DNA of 64,000 nucleotides. Origin: Adiantum capillus-veneris. Lineage: Eukaryota > Streptophyta > Polypodiopsida > Polypodiales > Pteridaceae. The DNA lies in contig CM043952.1 in NCBI GenBank assembly GCA_014529385.2, positions 155,161,057 to 155,225,056 of the forward strand, in the 5' to 3' direction. Below the pieces are notes generated by a model. The model did no database searches. It was not told the DNA's origin and saw nothing but the letters and a program-made list of their open reading frames with translations. Below are positions 46,526 through 58,891 of the stretch, one piece after another (the stretch's first letter is position 1; each line of letters starts with the position of its first letter). The position numbers and the translations under genes were made by a program.

Positions 46526-48741
46526 TTACAAGTTGAAGACCCTGACGTGATAGACAAATGGGGGTTAGAAGTAAATACCATAATTCCAGATATGGCAGCA
46601 AAAGAAGGACCACTGACTTTAAAATTCGAGGGATACGATCAAGTTGATTTGAAGCCTTTGAAACAGCTTAGTACCGATAATCCTAAGATCAGATTCTATT
46701 GTTGGGAGGATAGAAACGTCAAAGATCTTGTATGGACTTTGCAGGTCAAATCAGGACAGTTAACGTCCATGAAAATCATATATATATTCAAAATCAAAGA
46801 CAAAGGATCAACAAATCTACCAACCTACCTGTTTAGGGATTGTTTTAACAATAACTTTGTTATGATGACTCTTGAGGAGGTGGAACAAACCAAATACCAA
46901 GGGTACTCCATAAGGGATTGGATATTGGGCCAAGGACCAAAAACTATTCCAAGAGATGAACTCTGCAAGAGATCTTTTGAGCAGGTGACACTAAAGCCAG
47001 TCCAGGGCTATATGAGTCACTATTTCCAACAAGCTGGTTTGAAGGACTTGAAATAGGACCAGTTTCCAGGAGATCGGAAGTTGAATTAAATAGACGTGTC
47101 AGACTAGTTGATTTTAAAAAATGGATCAAAAAATATAGTGGATTTGGGGATCCATATGACCACTTAGCGAGCTTTAAGCAAGTGTTAAGAGCAGAACGTA
47201 TATTTGATTTTCATACTCAATTCGAGGGGTTTGGAATGACATTAGAATGAAAAGAACTGACATGGTTCCAAAACCTTCCACCAAGGTCAATCATGGGCTT
47301 AAATACATTAGCTCAAGGATTCGTAGTTGTATGTTCCAAAACGGGGATCAAACAGAAACAAGGTGAGTCTGTTAGGGATTGTGCAATTAGAATGAAGCAA
47401 TATATTTCAAGATGACCAGAGCCAGAGATACCTGCAAAATAAAGACTCGTATCATTTTTTCTAGAGGGACTGCTAAACAAAGAACTTCATGCTATATTGT
47501 ATAGCAAGAAGCATATGACCCTAGAAGAGTGTGTGCCAGATGCTATTGACTTAGGAGACTATTGTGATATTTTTAATGAAGAAGATGTCCCTAAGGATAA
47601 CCAAAGTGAGAAAACAGCTTCAACCAAACCAGCACAAGTGGGAACGGCTGTTGTAGCACCGCTTACAGCCATAGAAGACATGCTCAAGAGGATGAATGAA
47701 ATGATGAATAACATGTAAAAAGCACCTATGAGGGGACCAGGGCAAGCGATACCTCAACAGGGACAACCAATTAGGTCACAGAAATGGTGTTCAATCGAGG
47801 ATAAATGGACCAACCATGAGGCCAATGAGTGCTATTACCGACCAAAGTATGATGGGAATGTTCAATACGTATCTATGAGGCCACAAGGACAACCCATGTA
47901 CAGATATTAGCATAATATATCCCCAACTAAAAGACCACCGATGGGTATGAAAAGACCTCAGCCTATGTTGGGACAAAAAACTCCATATCTTGGACATAAT
48001 GTAGTGCATATAAAGTACATGCATTCACAGGGAGTCATAGATGAACAAGCACTAGTGCCTGCTACACCCTATGCTGAGCCTAGTCCATCTACAATAATGG
48101 TAGAAGGAGATTGGTATAATTCACATCCACCACCAATGAAAGAACCTGTGACTTATACGACACCATAGCTTGCACCGATATACTATGTAGCTAATCAAGG
48201 TGTTAAACCTCCGATGGTAAGACCCATGATTAAGCCAAGAACTAGAAACTGTCACAACTGTGGTGTAGATGATCATTGGAAAAATGAATGCCTAGAGCCT
48301 GACAAGAGCCTTAAGCCAGTTGAAGCTTATTGCATACAATGTTGCAAAAAGGGAGGACACTTCCCTGAAGATTGTCCAAAAAATCCTTTAAACAAGGAAA
48401 AAAGAGTAGAAAACATAGTCAAAGTGATACCTAGTAGCTCATCTGAGAGTGAACCGATTGTTCTAATCAAGGTAATCACCAGAGACCAGGCTAAGAAAAA
48501 GAAATATAACTCCTCTGATGATTTGGAGAATACTAAAATTTCCTCCCAAAAAACCAAAAGAAGCAGAAGCAAAAGGTATGAGATGAGAAAACAGAAACAA
48601 AGGGCTCAAATCGAGGAGAAAGCAAAGAAACTATTCCAGGAAAAAGTGAAAGAAACTACAAGTGAAATCAAGGAAACCACAGTGAAATCTGGGGGATCAA
48701 TTTTGGTAGACAAACTTTTGAGCCTGTCAATGCAAACTTAG
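46526..48741 (+). pseudogene. Giant-element gag: capsid region and zinc knuckles
   Basis: 46,547-47,056 continues the gag frame. 47,100-47,720, with stops and frame changes, carries the capsid core (DCAIRMKQYISR, LLNKELHAILYSKKHMTLEE). 47,728-48,168 is proline/glutamine-rich. 48,214-48,741 holds a zinc knuckle CHNCGVDDHWKNEC, then a second Cys/His motif CIQCCKKGGHFPEDC with one extra spacer residue, and a basic Lys/Arg-rich tail. Packages the element RNA in life; this copy is inactive. Confidence 0.75.
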
Positions 48742-48752
48742 AAGCTTACCAA

Positions 48753-50580
48753 GTGGGACTTAAAGCAGGCCAAAACATGAAAAACAAATGGAAAAACTAT
48801 CCTTCTCCAGACATGGAAGCAACTAAGCTTTCAGCTTATCAAAATTTGGTAAGAATTACTCAAGCGATGCTGGAAAAACAAAAACCCAAGCTCAAGAGTA
48901 TGGAAAAAACAGAGGAGTTTGTGGTAGGAACCAGAAAAGAGAAATCCGACATGGTTGTAGAACCCCACCTTGAAACTAAAGAACAAGAACTTATAGTGCC
49001 TGACAGCGAGGATGCCTTAGACGGAATTCTATTTGTAGAAGAAAACTGGCCAGGACACTTATGGGAAAAAGCTAGAGAGATTAATGATGGGAGCCTAACT
49101 CTGAAGTCAGCTCCTATAGAGGAAGTTTGGTTAGACAATCTACCTCCTCTTGATATGGACATGGATGTACAATCCTCGTATGGAGATTGCGGATATGAAG
49201 CTTCAAGAATGTCTAAACCATTGATTTTGAAAACATTTCCCTCTTACTTGGGATATAACGAAGATGAATCCATAGTGTGTAAAACCACTCAGATAAAAAG
49301 AGCGAAACAGACCCTAGAGGTAGACAACATCCCTTCAATCATGTCTACACCATCCAATGCACTGTTACTTTAGGAGAACTGTTAAAAATCAGACCATATT
49401 TATGGAATGGTCTACATAAAACTTTAGAGAAGGTGGGGATAATAGGGCTAATGGGAAAGAATTTGGGAAAATTGAAACATGAAATGGATAACAAAGAGAT
49501 TAGATCTGTTCCAATGAACAAAGTTGGAGAATACTACGAAGGGGAAGAAGGAAACACAACCCTTCCAGTGAGATATAATGATATAGAAACCATGGCAATA
49601 CTGGATAGTGGGGAAGGCATAGCCATAGCCATGAAAGCAGTATGGGAATCTTGGGGACAACCAGGCATTACACAAACTTGAATGAAATTGCAATTGATTG
49701 ATAAACACATCAAGACACCCTTAGGACTGCTTGAGAAAGTGATAGTTAATTCCTGTGAAATTGAATATCGACACACTTTTGCCATAGTGGACTTTGGAAA
49801 GAAACTCAATTAAAAAATCATCTTGGGAAGACCTTTCATGCGACAAGTACAACTTATCTAGATTGGAGAAACAAAGACACATCTATTTGGATGTGTGGAG
49901 CCTCAAAAAACGGGAGCTTAAAACGAGAAGAATGTATCTTAGAAAGGGATTGCACAACCTGAACCCTTTCCAGAGCATTTGTTTGAGCCAAATTTTAGCA
50001 ACAATGGATGTATGTGTAAATACGTCTATGCCTACTCAATTTTGCAATGAAGATGGCTATGACGTAATTCCCATACAAATGATCTCAACCCTTCACATTG
50101 AAGATGAAATTAAAGAATCCAAGGACTTGATGAAGGCTCAACAAGTCTTTTCAGACCTCTACTATGATGCAACAGATGAGTTAGAAGAACACTCGCCTAT
50201 CTCAGAAGATCTGGGGCTGGAAAAAGAACATGTGAGAGATAAACTACTCATGAAAGGAGGGGAGGAAAAGTTTTTTGACTTTCCAAATCAAAAGTTGAGA
50301 AGACAAAATGGTATAAAAGAAAAAGAGACACAAGACATTTGAAAGGTAGACCTATACCATCAATCTCTAGTAGAACACAGTTTTTGATTCAGATAGATGC
50401 ACACGATTATGTCAAGGACAAAATCACTGATAGATATCCTTTCAATGAAAAGAATGAAATATCAAAAACATTGAGAAAAACAAGAAAGGAAACTAAAGAG
50501 AAACCTAAATACCAGGACAAGGATTCAACCATGACACGAGTTGAACGGAGAAAGAAATATCAAGAGTTGAAAAAGCGCTA
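48753..50580 (+). pseudogene. Gag-pol linker and first aspartic protease domain
   Basis: 48,753-49,373 is an acidic linker without known domains. The protease begins in 49,433-49,681 with TMAILDSGEGIAIAMKAVW (DSG active site) and, after frame changes, ends near 49,830 in IILGRPFMR. 49,794-50,342 and 50,339-50,581 are charged linkers leading to RT. Several stops break the frame. Confidence 0.7.
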
Positions 50581-50601
50581 AAGGAGATATATACAATAGA
50601 A

Positions 50602-52268
50602 ATGGAAACCATTGAGGAGGATGGTAAAGATGTAATGAGTGTTCCATCCCATTACAAGAAATATACTCTCCAAGACCAAAAAATCATAGTCAAGCAACCT
50701 GTTAGGGAACTACGAAAACAGCGCGAGTCCTCTGAAGGACCTGAAAACACAAAAAAGATAGATCTGGCCGAACCAGCAAAAGAGCCTAGAACTGCCCACA
50801 TTGCAAATGACCTGATAGAAGAAGAAGAAGAGCTTTTGTTAAGCTTATTGAATGAATACCAAGATATCTTTTCTTGGTCTTACAAGGATCTCAAGGGTGT
50901 TGATCCATAAATGTGTCAACATACCATACCCATGAGAGATGATGCGAAACCAAGTAGACAAACACCATACAGGTATAATGAAACATTTTCCAGGAAGATC
51001 AAAGAAGAGATAGAAAAACTAAAGGAAGACGAATTCATTTATGAAATTGAACACACAGATTGCGTGTCTCCAATTGTGGTAGTACCCAAGAAAAAAATTA
51101 AGGGAATGTGTCAATCTCAAGAAAGTGAATGCAGCTACCATTAGAGACAACTTTCCTCTTCCAATCACTGAGCATGTTTTAGAATGAGCTGCAGGAAAAG
51201 AAGCTTACAGCTTTTTAGATGGCTTTTCGGGATATAATCAACTTTTGGTTGACCCCAAAGATCATCATAAAACTGCCTTTTCTACTGAATGGGAGTATTT
51301 TTGTCTATCGAGTTATGCCTTTTGGGTTAACTAATGCTCCTTCCACCTTCCAAAGATTGATGAGCCATGCTTTTAAAGAATATCTTCGGAATTTCATGGA
51401 AGTATATATGGATGAACTATGTGTACATCCATCAATCCGGGATGATCATTTTGAACACCTCAAAAAGGTATTCAAAAAATGTAGACTTTATAGGATTTTC
51501 TTAAATCCTGAGAAGTGCACATTCATGTGTAGACAAGGAAAAATTCTTGGACATATAGTGTCTAAAAATGGTATAGCTACTGATATGGATAAAATTTATG
51601 TTATTGCTAATTTGTTTAGACCGACAACAGTCAAGGGGGTTCAAGCCTTCATGGGACATTGTGGATATTATAGGCGGTTCATTTACATGTACGCTATAAT
51701 TGAAAAACCCATGTATAGCTTGATTACACATTTTGAATGGACTGATGAGTGTGAAGAATCCTTCATGAAGCTTAAGCAAGCTCTCCCTTCAGCTCCAATA
51801 TTGAAAACGCCAAATTGGAATAAGATATTCCACATACATGTAGATGCTTCCAATTTTGCCATTGGGTGTATCCTAGCTCAACCAGAAGACGGAAAAATTG
51901 ATTTTCCTATTTCTTATGCTAGCAGACAGTTGAATATGGTAGAGAAAAACTACACAACCACCGAAAGGGAAGGATTAGGAATGATCTATGCCATCAAAAA
52001 GTATAGACATTACATATTAGCAAACAAATTTATGTTCTTTGTGGACCACCAAGACTTATTGTAATTGGTCAACAATCCGTGCAACACAAGAAGAATAGTG
52101 AGATGGTTCATCATTCTTTTGGAATTTGATTTCACTATAGTTGTCAAGAAGGAAACCACTCATCAAAGAGCAGATCATTTGTCAAGGATTGTTTCAACAG
52201 AACCACCTAACGGAGTAGATGACGATCTACTAGATGCATATTTGTTCTCCGTGGAAATGATACCTTGA
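50602..52268 (+). pseudogene. Giant-element reverse transcriptase and RNase H
   Basis: 50,602-51,144 carries the RT entry (LLNEYQDIFSWSYKDLKGVD, RQTPYRYNETFSRKIKEEIE, SPIVVVPKKK). After a frameshift, 51,219-52,064 encodes the palm ([19 protein letters not shown]), the catalytic motif VYMDELCV in place of (V/M)DD, thumb (NPEKCTFMCRQGKILGHIVS) and RNase H (FHIHVDASNFAIGCILAQPE, YASRQLN, YAIKKYRHY). 52,065-52,268 ends RNase H (HQRADHLSRIV). The YMDD-to-YMDE change and the frameshifts make it inactive. Confidence 0.85.
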
Positions 52269-52280
52269 TGGTCAAAAAAT

Positions 52281-54021
52281 ATGGTATCATTGATGACCAT
52301 AGCTCAAGTGGATCTGCAAATACCATTTCTAATTACAACTGGATTAATTGATTACTCGGTTATGTATCAATTACTAGCTAGAAGGTTGTACAAAATAAAT
52401 CAAGATGGAATATTTCTTTTATGCATTAATCCTGAGGAGAAAACCCAATACCTAAGTCAAGCACATATTACCATAGTTGGAATTCACTTTGCGAAAGACC
52501 AAACTATGCAACGGATCTTGAGATTTGGAGTATTTTGGCCAACTATGAGGAGGGATGTTCATTCATTTGTGAAAACTTTTCCTCAATGTCAAAAAAAAGC
52601 ACCCATACCTCATGTGACATTGTTCCAAATGTCACATGTTCCTAAATGGAGTAACTATCTAGTTACTTACTTATCAAACCAAACATTTCCTGAGGACATG
52701 AGTAAACGCCATCAAAGAGAAATTGAAACAGAAGCAAGAGACTATGCTCTTATTGGAAACCAATTGTATCGAAGAGGTAAGGATCAAAATTTGCATCTTT
52801 CTGCAAATGAAGACGAATATATTTCCATTATAGAACAAGCACATCCTAGATTAGCTGGAGGTCACTTTTCTAGTGAAACCACTGCAAGAGCAATCTTAAT
52901 GGCAGGCATATGGTGGCTAACACTTTTTGCAGATGCCAAAGAATATGTTCGAAGATGTGATGCATGTCAACGAGCAAAAATGCCAACCCGTGTAGATAGC
53001 ATGCCCTTAAGACCAATGATGGGGGCAAGAGATTTTGCAAAATGGGGTATAGACTTTGATGGGCCAATACAGCCACCTGCTTATAGAACCCAAGCTCAAT
53101 ATATCGTTGTATCTACAGACTATTTGACCAAGTGGGCCGAGGCTAAAGCAACTCAAAATAATGATGCCAGAACCACAGCCGCATTCTTATATGAGTATGT
53201 GTTCACAAGATATGGATTGCCAGTAGAAATTGTCAATGACAGAGGAACTCATTTCCTGAATGGGGTAATTGAATATCTGTTTAATGATTTTATGTTCATC
53301 CATAACAAATTGGCTCCTTATCATCCACAACCAAATGAAAAAGCTGAGCATACGAATAAAATTCTTACTATCTCATTTCTCATCTTTTTTTTGCCTATGT
53401 ATACTCTAAAGACAAGCTACCTCGATATTGACTAAAGTGGTTAGTTTAGGAAGGATAGATTGGGAAATGAATCTCCATGCTGCTCTATGGGCTTATCGAT
53501 TTTCATTCAAAACAGCTTTAAATGCTACACTCTTTAACCTTGTTTATGGTCTTGATGCCATACTACCGATAGAATTTCTATTGCCAACACTATCGGTAGC
53601 TAAGGATCTTGAGTGGATTGGACACAAGTTGTCAAAGAGACTTGAAGATTTAGAAAAGCTTGATGAGCAAGGGCTAATTGTTGTAATTTACATCTATGCA
53701 CAAAAGCGAAAACAAAAACAATTTTTTGATTCCCATCTAATTACAAAAATTTTCAAAAAGAGGGACTTAGTTTTAGTCTATTCCCTTAAGCAACACATTC
53801 CCAAGTTTAAGAAAAAGGAAAACGGACCGTTTATCATTGAAGATGTATCTCCAAGTGGAGTAGTTAAGTTGTCCACCCTAGATGGCGAACCAATGGATAA
53901 TTGGATTAGTGGATGTCGGTTAAATAAGTACAATTTTCCACTAACGAATGAATTGCTAGAAAACATGCATGCAGCAAAGCAAAGGAAGATAAAAAGACAG
54001 CAGGTCATTGATGAAGCCTAA
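52281..54021 (+). pseudogene. Giant-element integrase with two zinc-binding modules
   Basis: The 384-codon ORF 52,281-53,435 holds two consecutive linker-plus-H2C2 modules. The first has RILRFGVFWPTMRRDVHSF then FPQCQKKAP (first Cys replaced). The second has ARAILMAGIWWLTLFADAKE then CDACQRAKM (intact). The catalytic core follows (WGIDFDGPIQPP, VSTDYLTKWAEAKA, VEIVNDRGTHF, PNEKAEHTN). After a stop, 53,428-54,021 encodes the C-terminal region (ALWAYRFSFKTALNATLF, GPFIIEDVSPSGVVKLS). Ends in a basic tail. Confidence 0.85.
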
Positions 54022-54115
54022 GAGGAAGCCCTCCTTTGAGTGCTTAAAGGAAAGCTGCTCTCAAAAATCAACAAATCCCTATTCCCATCAACACTCTGGA
54101 ACTAGATGACCGACT

Positions 54116-54811
54116 ATGCGAATTACAAAAATAGTGTCAATGGATGATAAATGGTTAGATGGAATGGACCTTTGCATCAAAGTACAACTAAACAATCATA
54201 GCACAAATGAATTGGTCGCTACAGGAGCTCGAGTAAATGAAGTCAGCTATTCCACGTACAAGAAAGCAACAAGTCAATCGTTGACAACAAGAATAGCGAC
54301 TATTAAAGGATGCAACAAGAACCAACACCGACATTGGGAGTAGTCAACTTAAATGTGATAGTACATGGATGTTCATGCCCTCATTAGTTTGTATGCTTAC
54401 CAGATGAACACATGAATGAAACAATGGTTCTGGGAATCTCATGGATGCGGACGTACAAGGAAGTACCAGATTGAGATACCAATCAACTCAAGCTATCACC
54501 TAAAGGTGGACAACTCATTGTTCCAATTGCACCAAGCGAAGAAGAACGGAAAGGAGGTTACCAGCAGAGTAAACCACAAAGCAATCAATCTTCTCCATCC
54601 TATCGGCAAGAAAATGCTACAAGTAGCATGCAGGGAGTCAGGCAAATTTTGGTACCAAAAGCACAGCTTAAGGACAAACCGATTCAAACATGGGTACCTA
54701 AAACATCATCTACAGTACCAAAGACGATTTCGAGGTTCAAAACACAAAGCAGATCATCACCGAGTAGGGAACCTAACACGAAATGAATTGGGAAGAAAAA
54801 GGAGGACTTAT
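54116..54811 (+). pseudogene. Second retropepsin-like domain downstream of integrase
   Basis: 54,116-54,343 gives DLCIKVQLNNHSTNELVATG followed by ARVNEVSYSTYKK, like the active-site half of a retroviral-type protease, but with ATG where DTG is expected. In another frame, 54,311 onward gives LGVVNLNVIVHGCS, then TMVLGISWMRTYKEVPD and LKLSPKGGQLIVPI, the C-terminal flap and (I/V)LG.(S/P)W signature. A Ser/Lys/Gln-rich tail runs to TGA at about 54,787. One frameshift and two stops break it. It is separate from the DSG protease at 49.6 kb. Confidence 0.6.
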
Positions 54812-56266
54812 CTTCTCCGCAAACTGTAAAACTGATGAAGCAATGGAGAGTTAAGTTTCAAAAGACTCAACCACAACATTCCAACCAAGACAAATCAAGA
54901 TACCAATGGCGGGTAAAATCTCGACAACAACCCTTATTGGTACCAATAGCTCAAGAAACCAGTGTGCCAAAGCATCCTGAAGGTACAATAAAGCAAAGAG
55001 CACACAAACTACAAGAGTTGCTCTTTGGAAGACAGCAAAAGAAAACCTCGACATCAGAAACCCTTGAGTTAATTACTAAAGACCCAACTCTTGCACAACA
55101 TAATGGTTTGAATTGCATTGATCTTCAAAGCATGGTTGAGCCAACCAAGGCTATGCATAGAGACGATTGTTCAACCCATGCACACAGTCGTCTCGGAGTA
55201 CGCCATTTAGGAGCGATGGAAGAGAACTAAATAATTAAGGGCAATGTTTGAAGAGGGAGGAAAAGTTTGATGTTAACTTGTGATTTTTTAGAAAACTACC
55301 TAATAATGCCCGTAAAAATAATCAACAAGGAAAATTCACCTAATAACATCTCCCCGATGAGTGTAAATAGTGTATATACTATCAGAAAATCATGAAAAAT
55401 TAGTCTTTTTTTGTTATTTTTCATAGATTTTCTTGATACTGGGACTTGAAAATGGAGAAATTTAACAAAAAACAATGAAGCTGTTTTTTTCAATGGATTT
55501 TCTTAATTATTGGATTTTTACTTTGCTTTTTTAGCGCATTTTGTTATTTTCTTTGATTTTTTCAATAAACATGTCAAAAATTAATAATAAATACCAAAGG
55601 AGCTCAGATGGAAAAACTAAAGATTCACTGATGATCAGAAGGACAAGGCAGAGAGGCACAAAAGATTTCACGGCAGATGGAAGCGGAAAGCCAAAATTAG
55701 GCGGCCAAGGCCTACTTTCGCAAATTCTTGTAGACTAAGCTACAAGAATCCGATTGTAGAAATTTTTGAGTTTAACATAGATTTCATGGTTTAGTAGGAC
55801 TAACTAAGAAATTTGGGGAGAAATAGTTTGGGAACTTTGAGTATAGATATCCAAGATAGTCTAAAATCACCTCATTTCCACTAGTCGCCCTTGGAGAGAG
55901 AGCTTTCGACCTTCTTCGCGCATAGTCGCCCATTTACAGCGCCGTCTCACACAAGACATGAGGGGTAAATTCTATGATTATCAATGATCAACTCTATATG
56001 GACGGTAGCTAGTCTAAGACCAAGGAAAAAACCCTAGAAATCGAGCAGTGCACGAAGTCCTACGATAAAAAATGGACCATAGCGTCCTGTCAGCTCAACC
56101 AAACCGGATGAGACTTGAACTGTAGCATGTCCCTATATAATAGAGCACTTTTATATCACCAGATGACCATTCGACAGGGGTCAAGGGGGGTGCTAAGTAG
56201 AAAATCTAGGTTTTTCCCAGATGCTAGAATTGGATTTTGTCTCCACAGACCACTTATAGACTGGGT
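54812..56266 (+). other. 3' spacer of giant element, no clear gene
   Basis: 54,835-55,230 is a Gln-rich ORF that may extend the previous protein. A purine run GAAGAGGGAGGAAAAG at 55,250-55,266 resembles a polypurine tract, but what follows does not match the LTR. The rest is AT-rich and non-coding. Confidence 0.45.
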
Positions 56267-57852
56267 CTATACACAATGTACATGGATGGTTTCATAAAAA
56301 CAATCAAGGCAAGCTCTCGAAAAGCAGCATGGATTCCTCTGTCGTTTCTTGTTGGTTGGTTCTAGAAGGGGTGGCCTCTGTTTCTGTTGCCTTGGGTTGC
56401 TCAAAACTTGCTGCCTTCTATGGTTCAGGCTCCTTTTCTTTGGCTTCCTCGCCCTCAGTAGATCTAACTGTTGGTGAAGGTGGAGGACTTGGCATCGGGT
56501 GGTCTGCCTATTCTGTAGTAGGTGAGGTAGGCTTTGAAGACATTTACTCCTAATAGTGTTGTGTCTCGCTTTGTGCAATAGCCTCCGCTTGTGTTTGTGC
56601 TCTACTGCTTCTTCTCTTGCTCTCTTCTCAGCTTCTTGAGCTTCCTTTAACTTGAGGTCTTCTGCCTCTGCATACATCCATTCAAGGAAGTCTGTGGGGT
56701 CCTCTGCATCTTTCCTTACAGGGTTTTTGGTTCTGGGACCCCTTATCTCTTTTGGTACCCACCTTTTTGGGTCCTCACCTGTAGCTTGGCGGCTTCTTTT
56801 GTAAGTTTTTTTTCTCTTTCAAATCTCGCCTTTTTCTGTTGAGGTTCCTCTTGGCGTGTATCCACTACTTTCTTCTTTATCTCTTCTATTCTGGCCCTCC
56901 TCTCTTCATTGTCTGAGATCTCACTACTATGAGCTTCATGGGAGCTTTCTGCCGATTCTTCATCTAACTTGTAAACTTTCTTTGACGACCGTGTGGTTCT
57001 GGGAGAAGGCTGTGTAGACACAATCCATCTATCTGATTTGGGACTAGCAGCAAATTGTCGTCCATGCCATTAGGATTGTATGCCATTCTTGTTAGTACTT
57101 CAGGTGCACCCGGATAGGTAATTTTTTCTTCTTTCTTGGTGTGTCCTTCAGCGTAGTTAGCACATACTGCGTGTGATCAATCAATTGCTTGCTTGGTTAT
57201 CGACTTCAACACTTGGGTGAAGGTAGTCTCAATTGCATGATTAGGGGTGGTGTACTGTGGCCGTCTCTTTGCTATAAAGTGGAAATGATGATGATACAGA
57301 CGTGTTGGTTCTTCTACTTTCCTTTGGATGAGGTCGGCAAAAGTTGCAGTAGCAGTCTCCTCAGTGAAGGTGCTTGTTATCTTTCTCTGGCCTCATTGTT
57401 GTCATCCCTTCAGTTTTGGCAACTTCAGTGCCTCGGCCATGATTTCCTTCGTGATCACGACTTCGACTTTCTGCCCTTGTTGGTCAGTGATTTGAGCTGA
57501 TCCATCTTCTTTATTTGTAGAAAACAACTCATAGGCTTTCTGGAAATCTACGCCACATGGTTCCTGGTCGTAGAAGTCCCTGAGGCACAGCCTTCTGTTG
57601 GCTTCTTTTGTGTCTGGCTCGGCAGCTACATCATAGATCCCTTTTGGTAGCATCTGCAACTCTACTTGGTGTCTGTCTTCACTTTTGAACTTGCCTGTAA
57701 AAACCATGGTGTTATTTTCCTCAAGCTGTTCTCTGGGAAACTATGTTGCTTTGGTCGTCTTTACTGAACTTGGGTCCAGTTGACAAGGTGGTAGCTCTTG
57801 CAACTTCTCTTTTTGGGACACCCTCTTCTTGGCCTTCTCCGCAGATTGCATT
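56267..57852 (-). pseudogene. Antisense ORF of giant element
   Basis: On the minus strand an ATG at 57,852 (MQSAEKAKKRVSQKEK) starts a frame leading, after one stop, into 57,707-57,402 (MVFTGKFKSEDRHQVELQML, then VEVVITKEIMAEALKLPKLK). The last part resembles the start of the domain annotated in plants as putative plant transposon protein. Frameshifted remains continue to 57,021-56,743 (basic, Glu/Lys-rich coiled-coil tail) and 56,677-56,267. It is transcribed divergently from the sense ORF at 58,892. Antisense ORFs between pol and the 3' LTR are known in plant elements such as Grande. Confidence 0.55.
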
Positions 57853-57889
57853 GCTCCTGTTAAGTGAATACAGTGCCAAAGTTAGAATT

Positions 57890-58880
57890 TTTTTGTAATT
57901 TCCGCTCTGAAATGCCCTTGAGTCTGAATTGCTGACAAATTGAGTCCAATTTGCTTCAAATCAATTTTGGAGCACGCATAGATGCATAAAAACATGTAAA
58001 GATCAAAATCATAAAGTTCAAGAAAAAATTTGCAACAAAAGTAATAATTGTGATTATTTACAGTTGAGGAATTTTTTTTGACTTTTTGTATTTTTGGCAT
58101 CATAGGCTTGAAACATATAGGATTTAGGTAATCTGAGTGAAGTGTGGGCTCATTTGAGTGCACAGAGTGGAAATGATGTCAGATTTAGGCTTCCCGTCTC
58201 TAAAACAGTAGATATAAAGGGTTTTTGAGATTTTGAGATCCAAACTTGCTCAAACTTGGTCAGTGGTCTTGGGACATCATGTGCTTTGGTCCCATAAGGT
58301 CAAAGTTTCAAATTTTTCCCATCTTGGTAAAAAAGTAAATAATCACGATTATTAATCTTTTCATCAAAATGAACATTTTTTGGTGCAACTTGGTTCTAGG
58401 CTTGATCTAGACCTTGTGTGTGAGATATGGGGTGATTTGGATTCAAAAATGTGACTGATAACTCAGAAATTGGTTTGGAAAGATTTCTTTGCGTTTTTTT
58501 GACAATTTTCCAAGTTTTCCTTTATCATTTTGGCTCATACTTGAAGTGTGGCATGTAATAGGTGTGTACAAGTGATAGATGAGATGAAGGTACCATTTTC
58601 AAGCCAAAAGATTATTTACAGCAATCAATTTTTTTTGCTAAACTTGACAAATTTTGACCTAAACATATTCAATACACCTAAAAAAAGACCTAAATTGAAT
58701 TTGGTAAAGTTTTGTCTTGCCGGCATCACTTTGTGCTTTGTCAACTCTGAAATCACCAATTTTTTGACTACATGATCTGTGGAGTTGGTTAGTCACTCTT
58801 GAAGCTATGGACTTGTCCGCTTACATAGTCTTGAAGCTACCCATCCAATTTTGGCCCATTTGGAGTCAGTTTGACTTTAT
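57890..58880 (+). repeat. About 290-bp repeats with AT palindrome, 3' array
   Basis: AGTAATAATTGTGATTATTTAC at 58,040 and AGTAAATAATCACGATTATT at 58,334 (spacing 294), with a half-motif GATTATTTAC at 58,610. Neighbouring phrases (GTGATTTGGATTC) match the 5' array in the same orientation. It lies between the divergent antisense and sense ORFs. Confidence 0.65.
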
Positions 58881-58891
58881 ATGTCAAATTT

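Noticed and set aside
55250-55266. Polypurine run as the 3' end of the giant element
   Set aside because: Following sequence does not match the 29,168 LTR, and the conserved last ORF in the inverted relative lies next to the LTR, so the true 3' end should be beyond 60,510.
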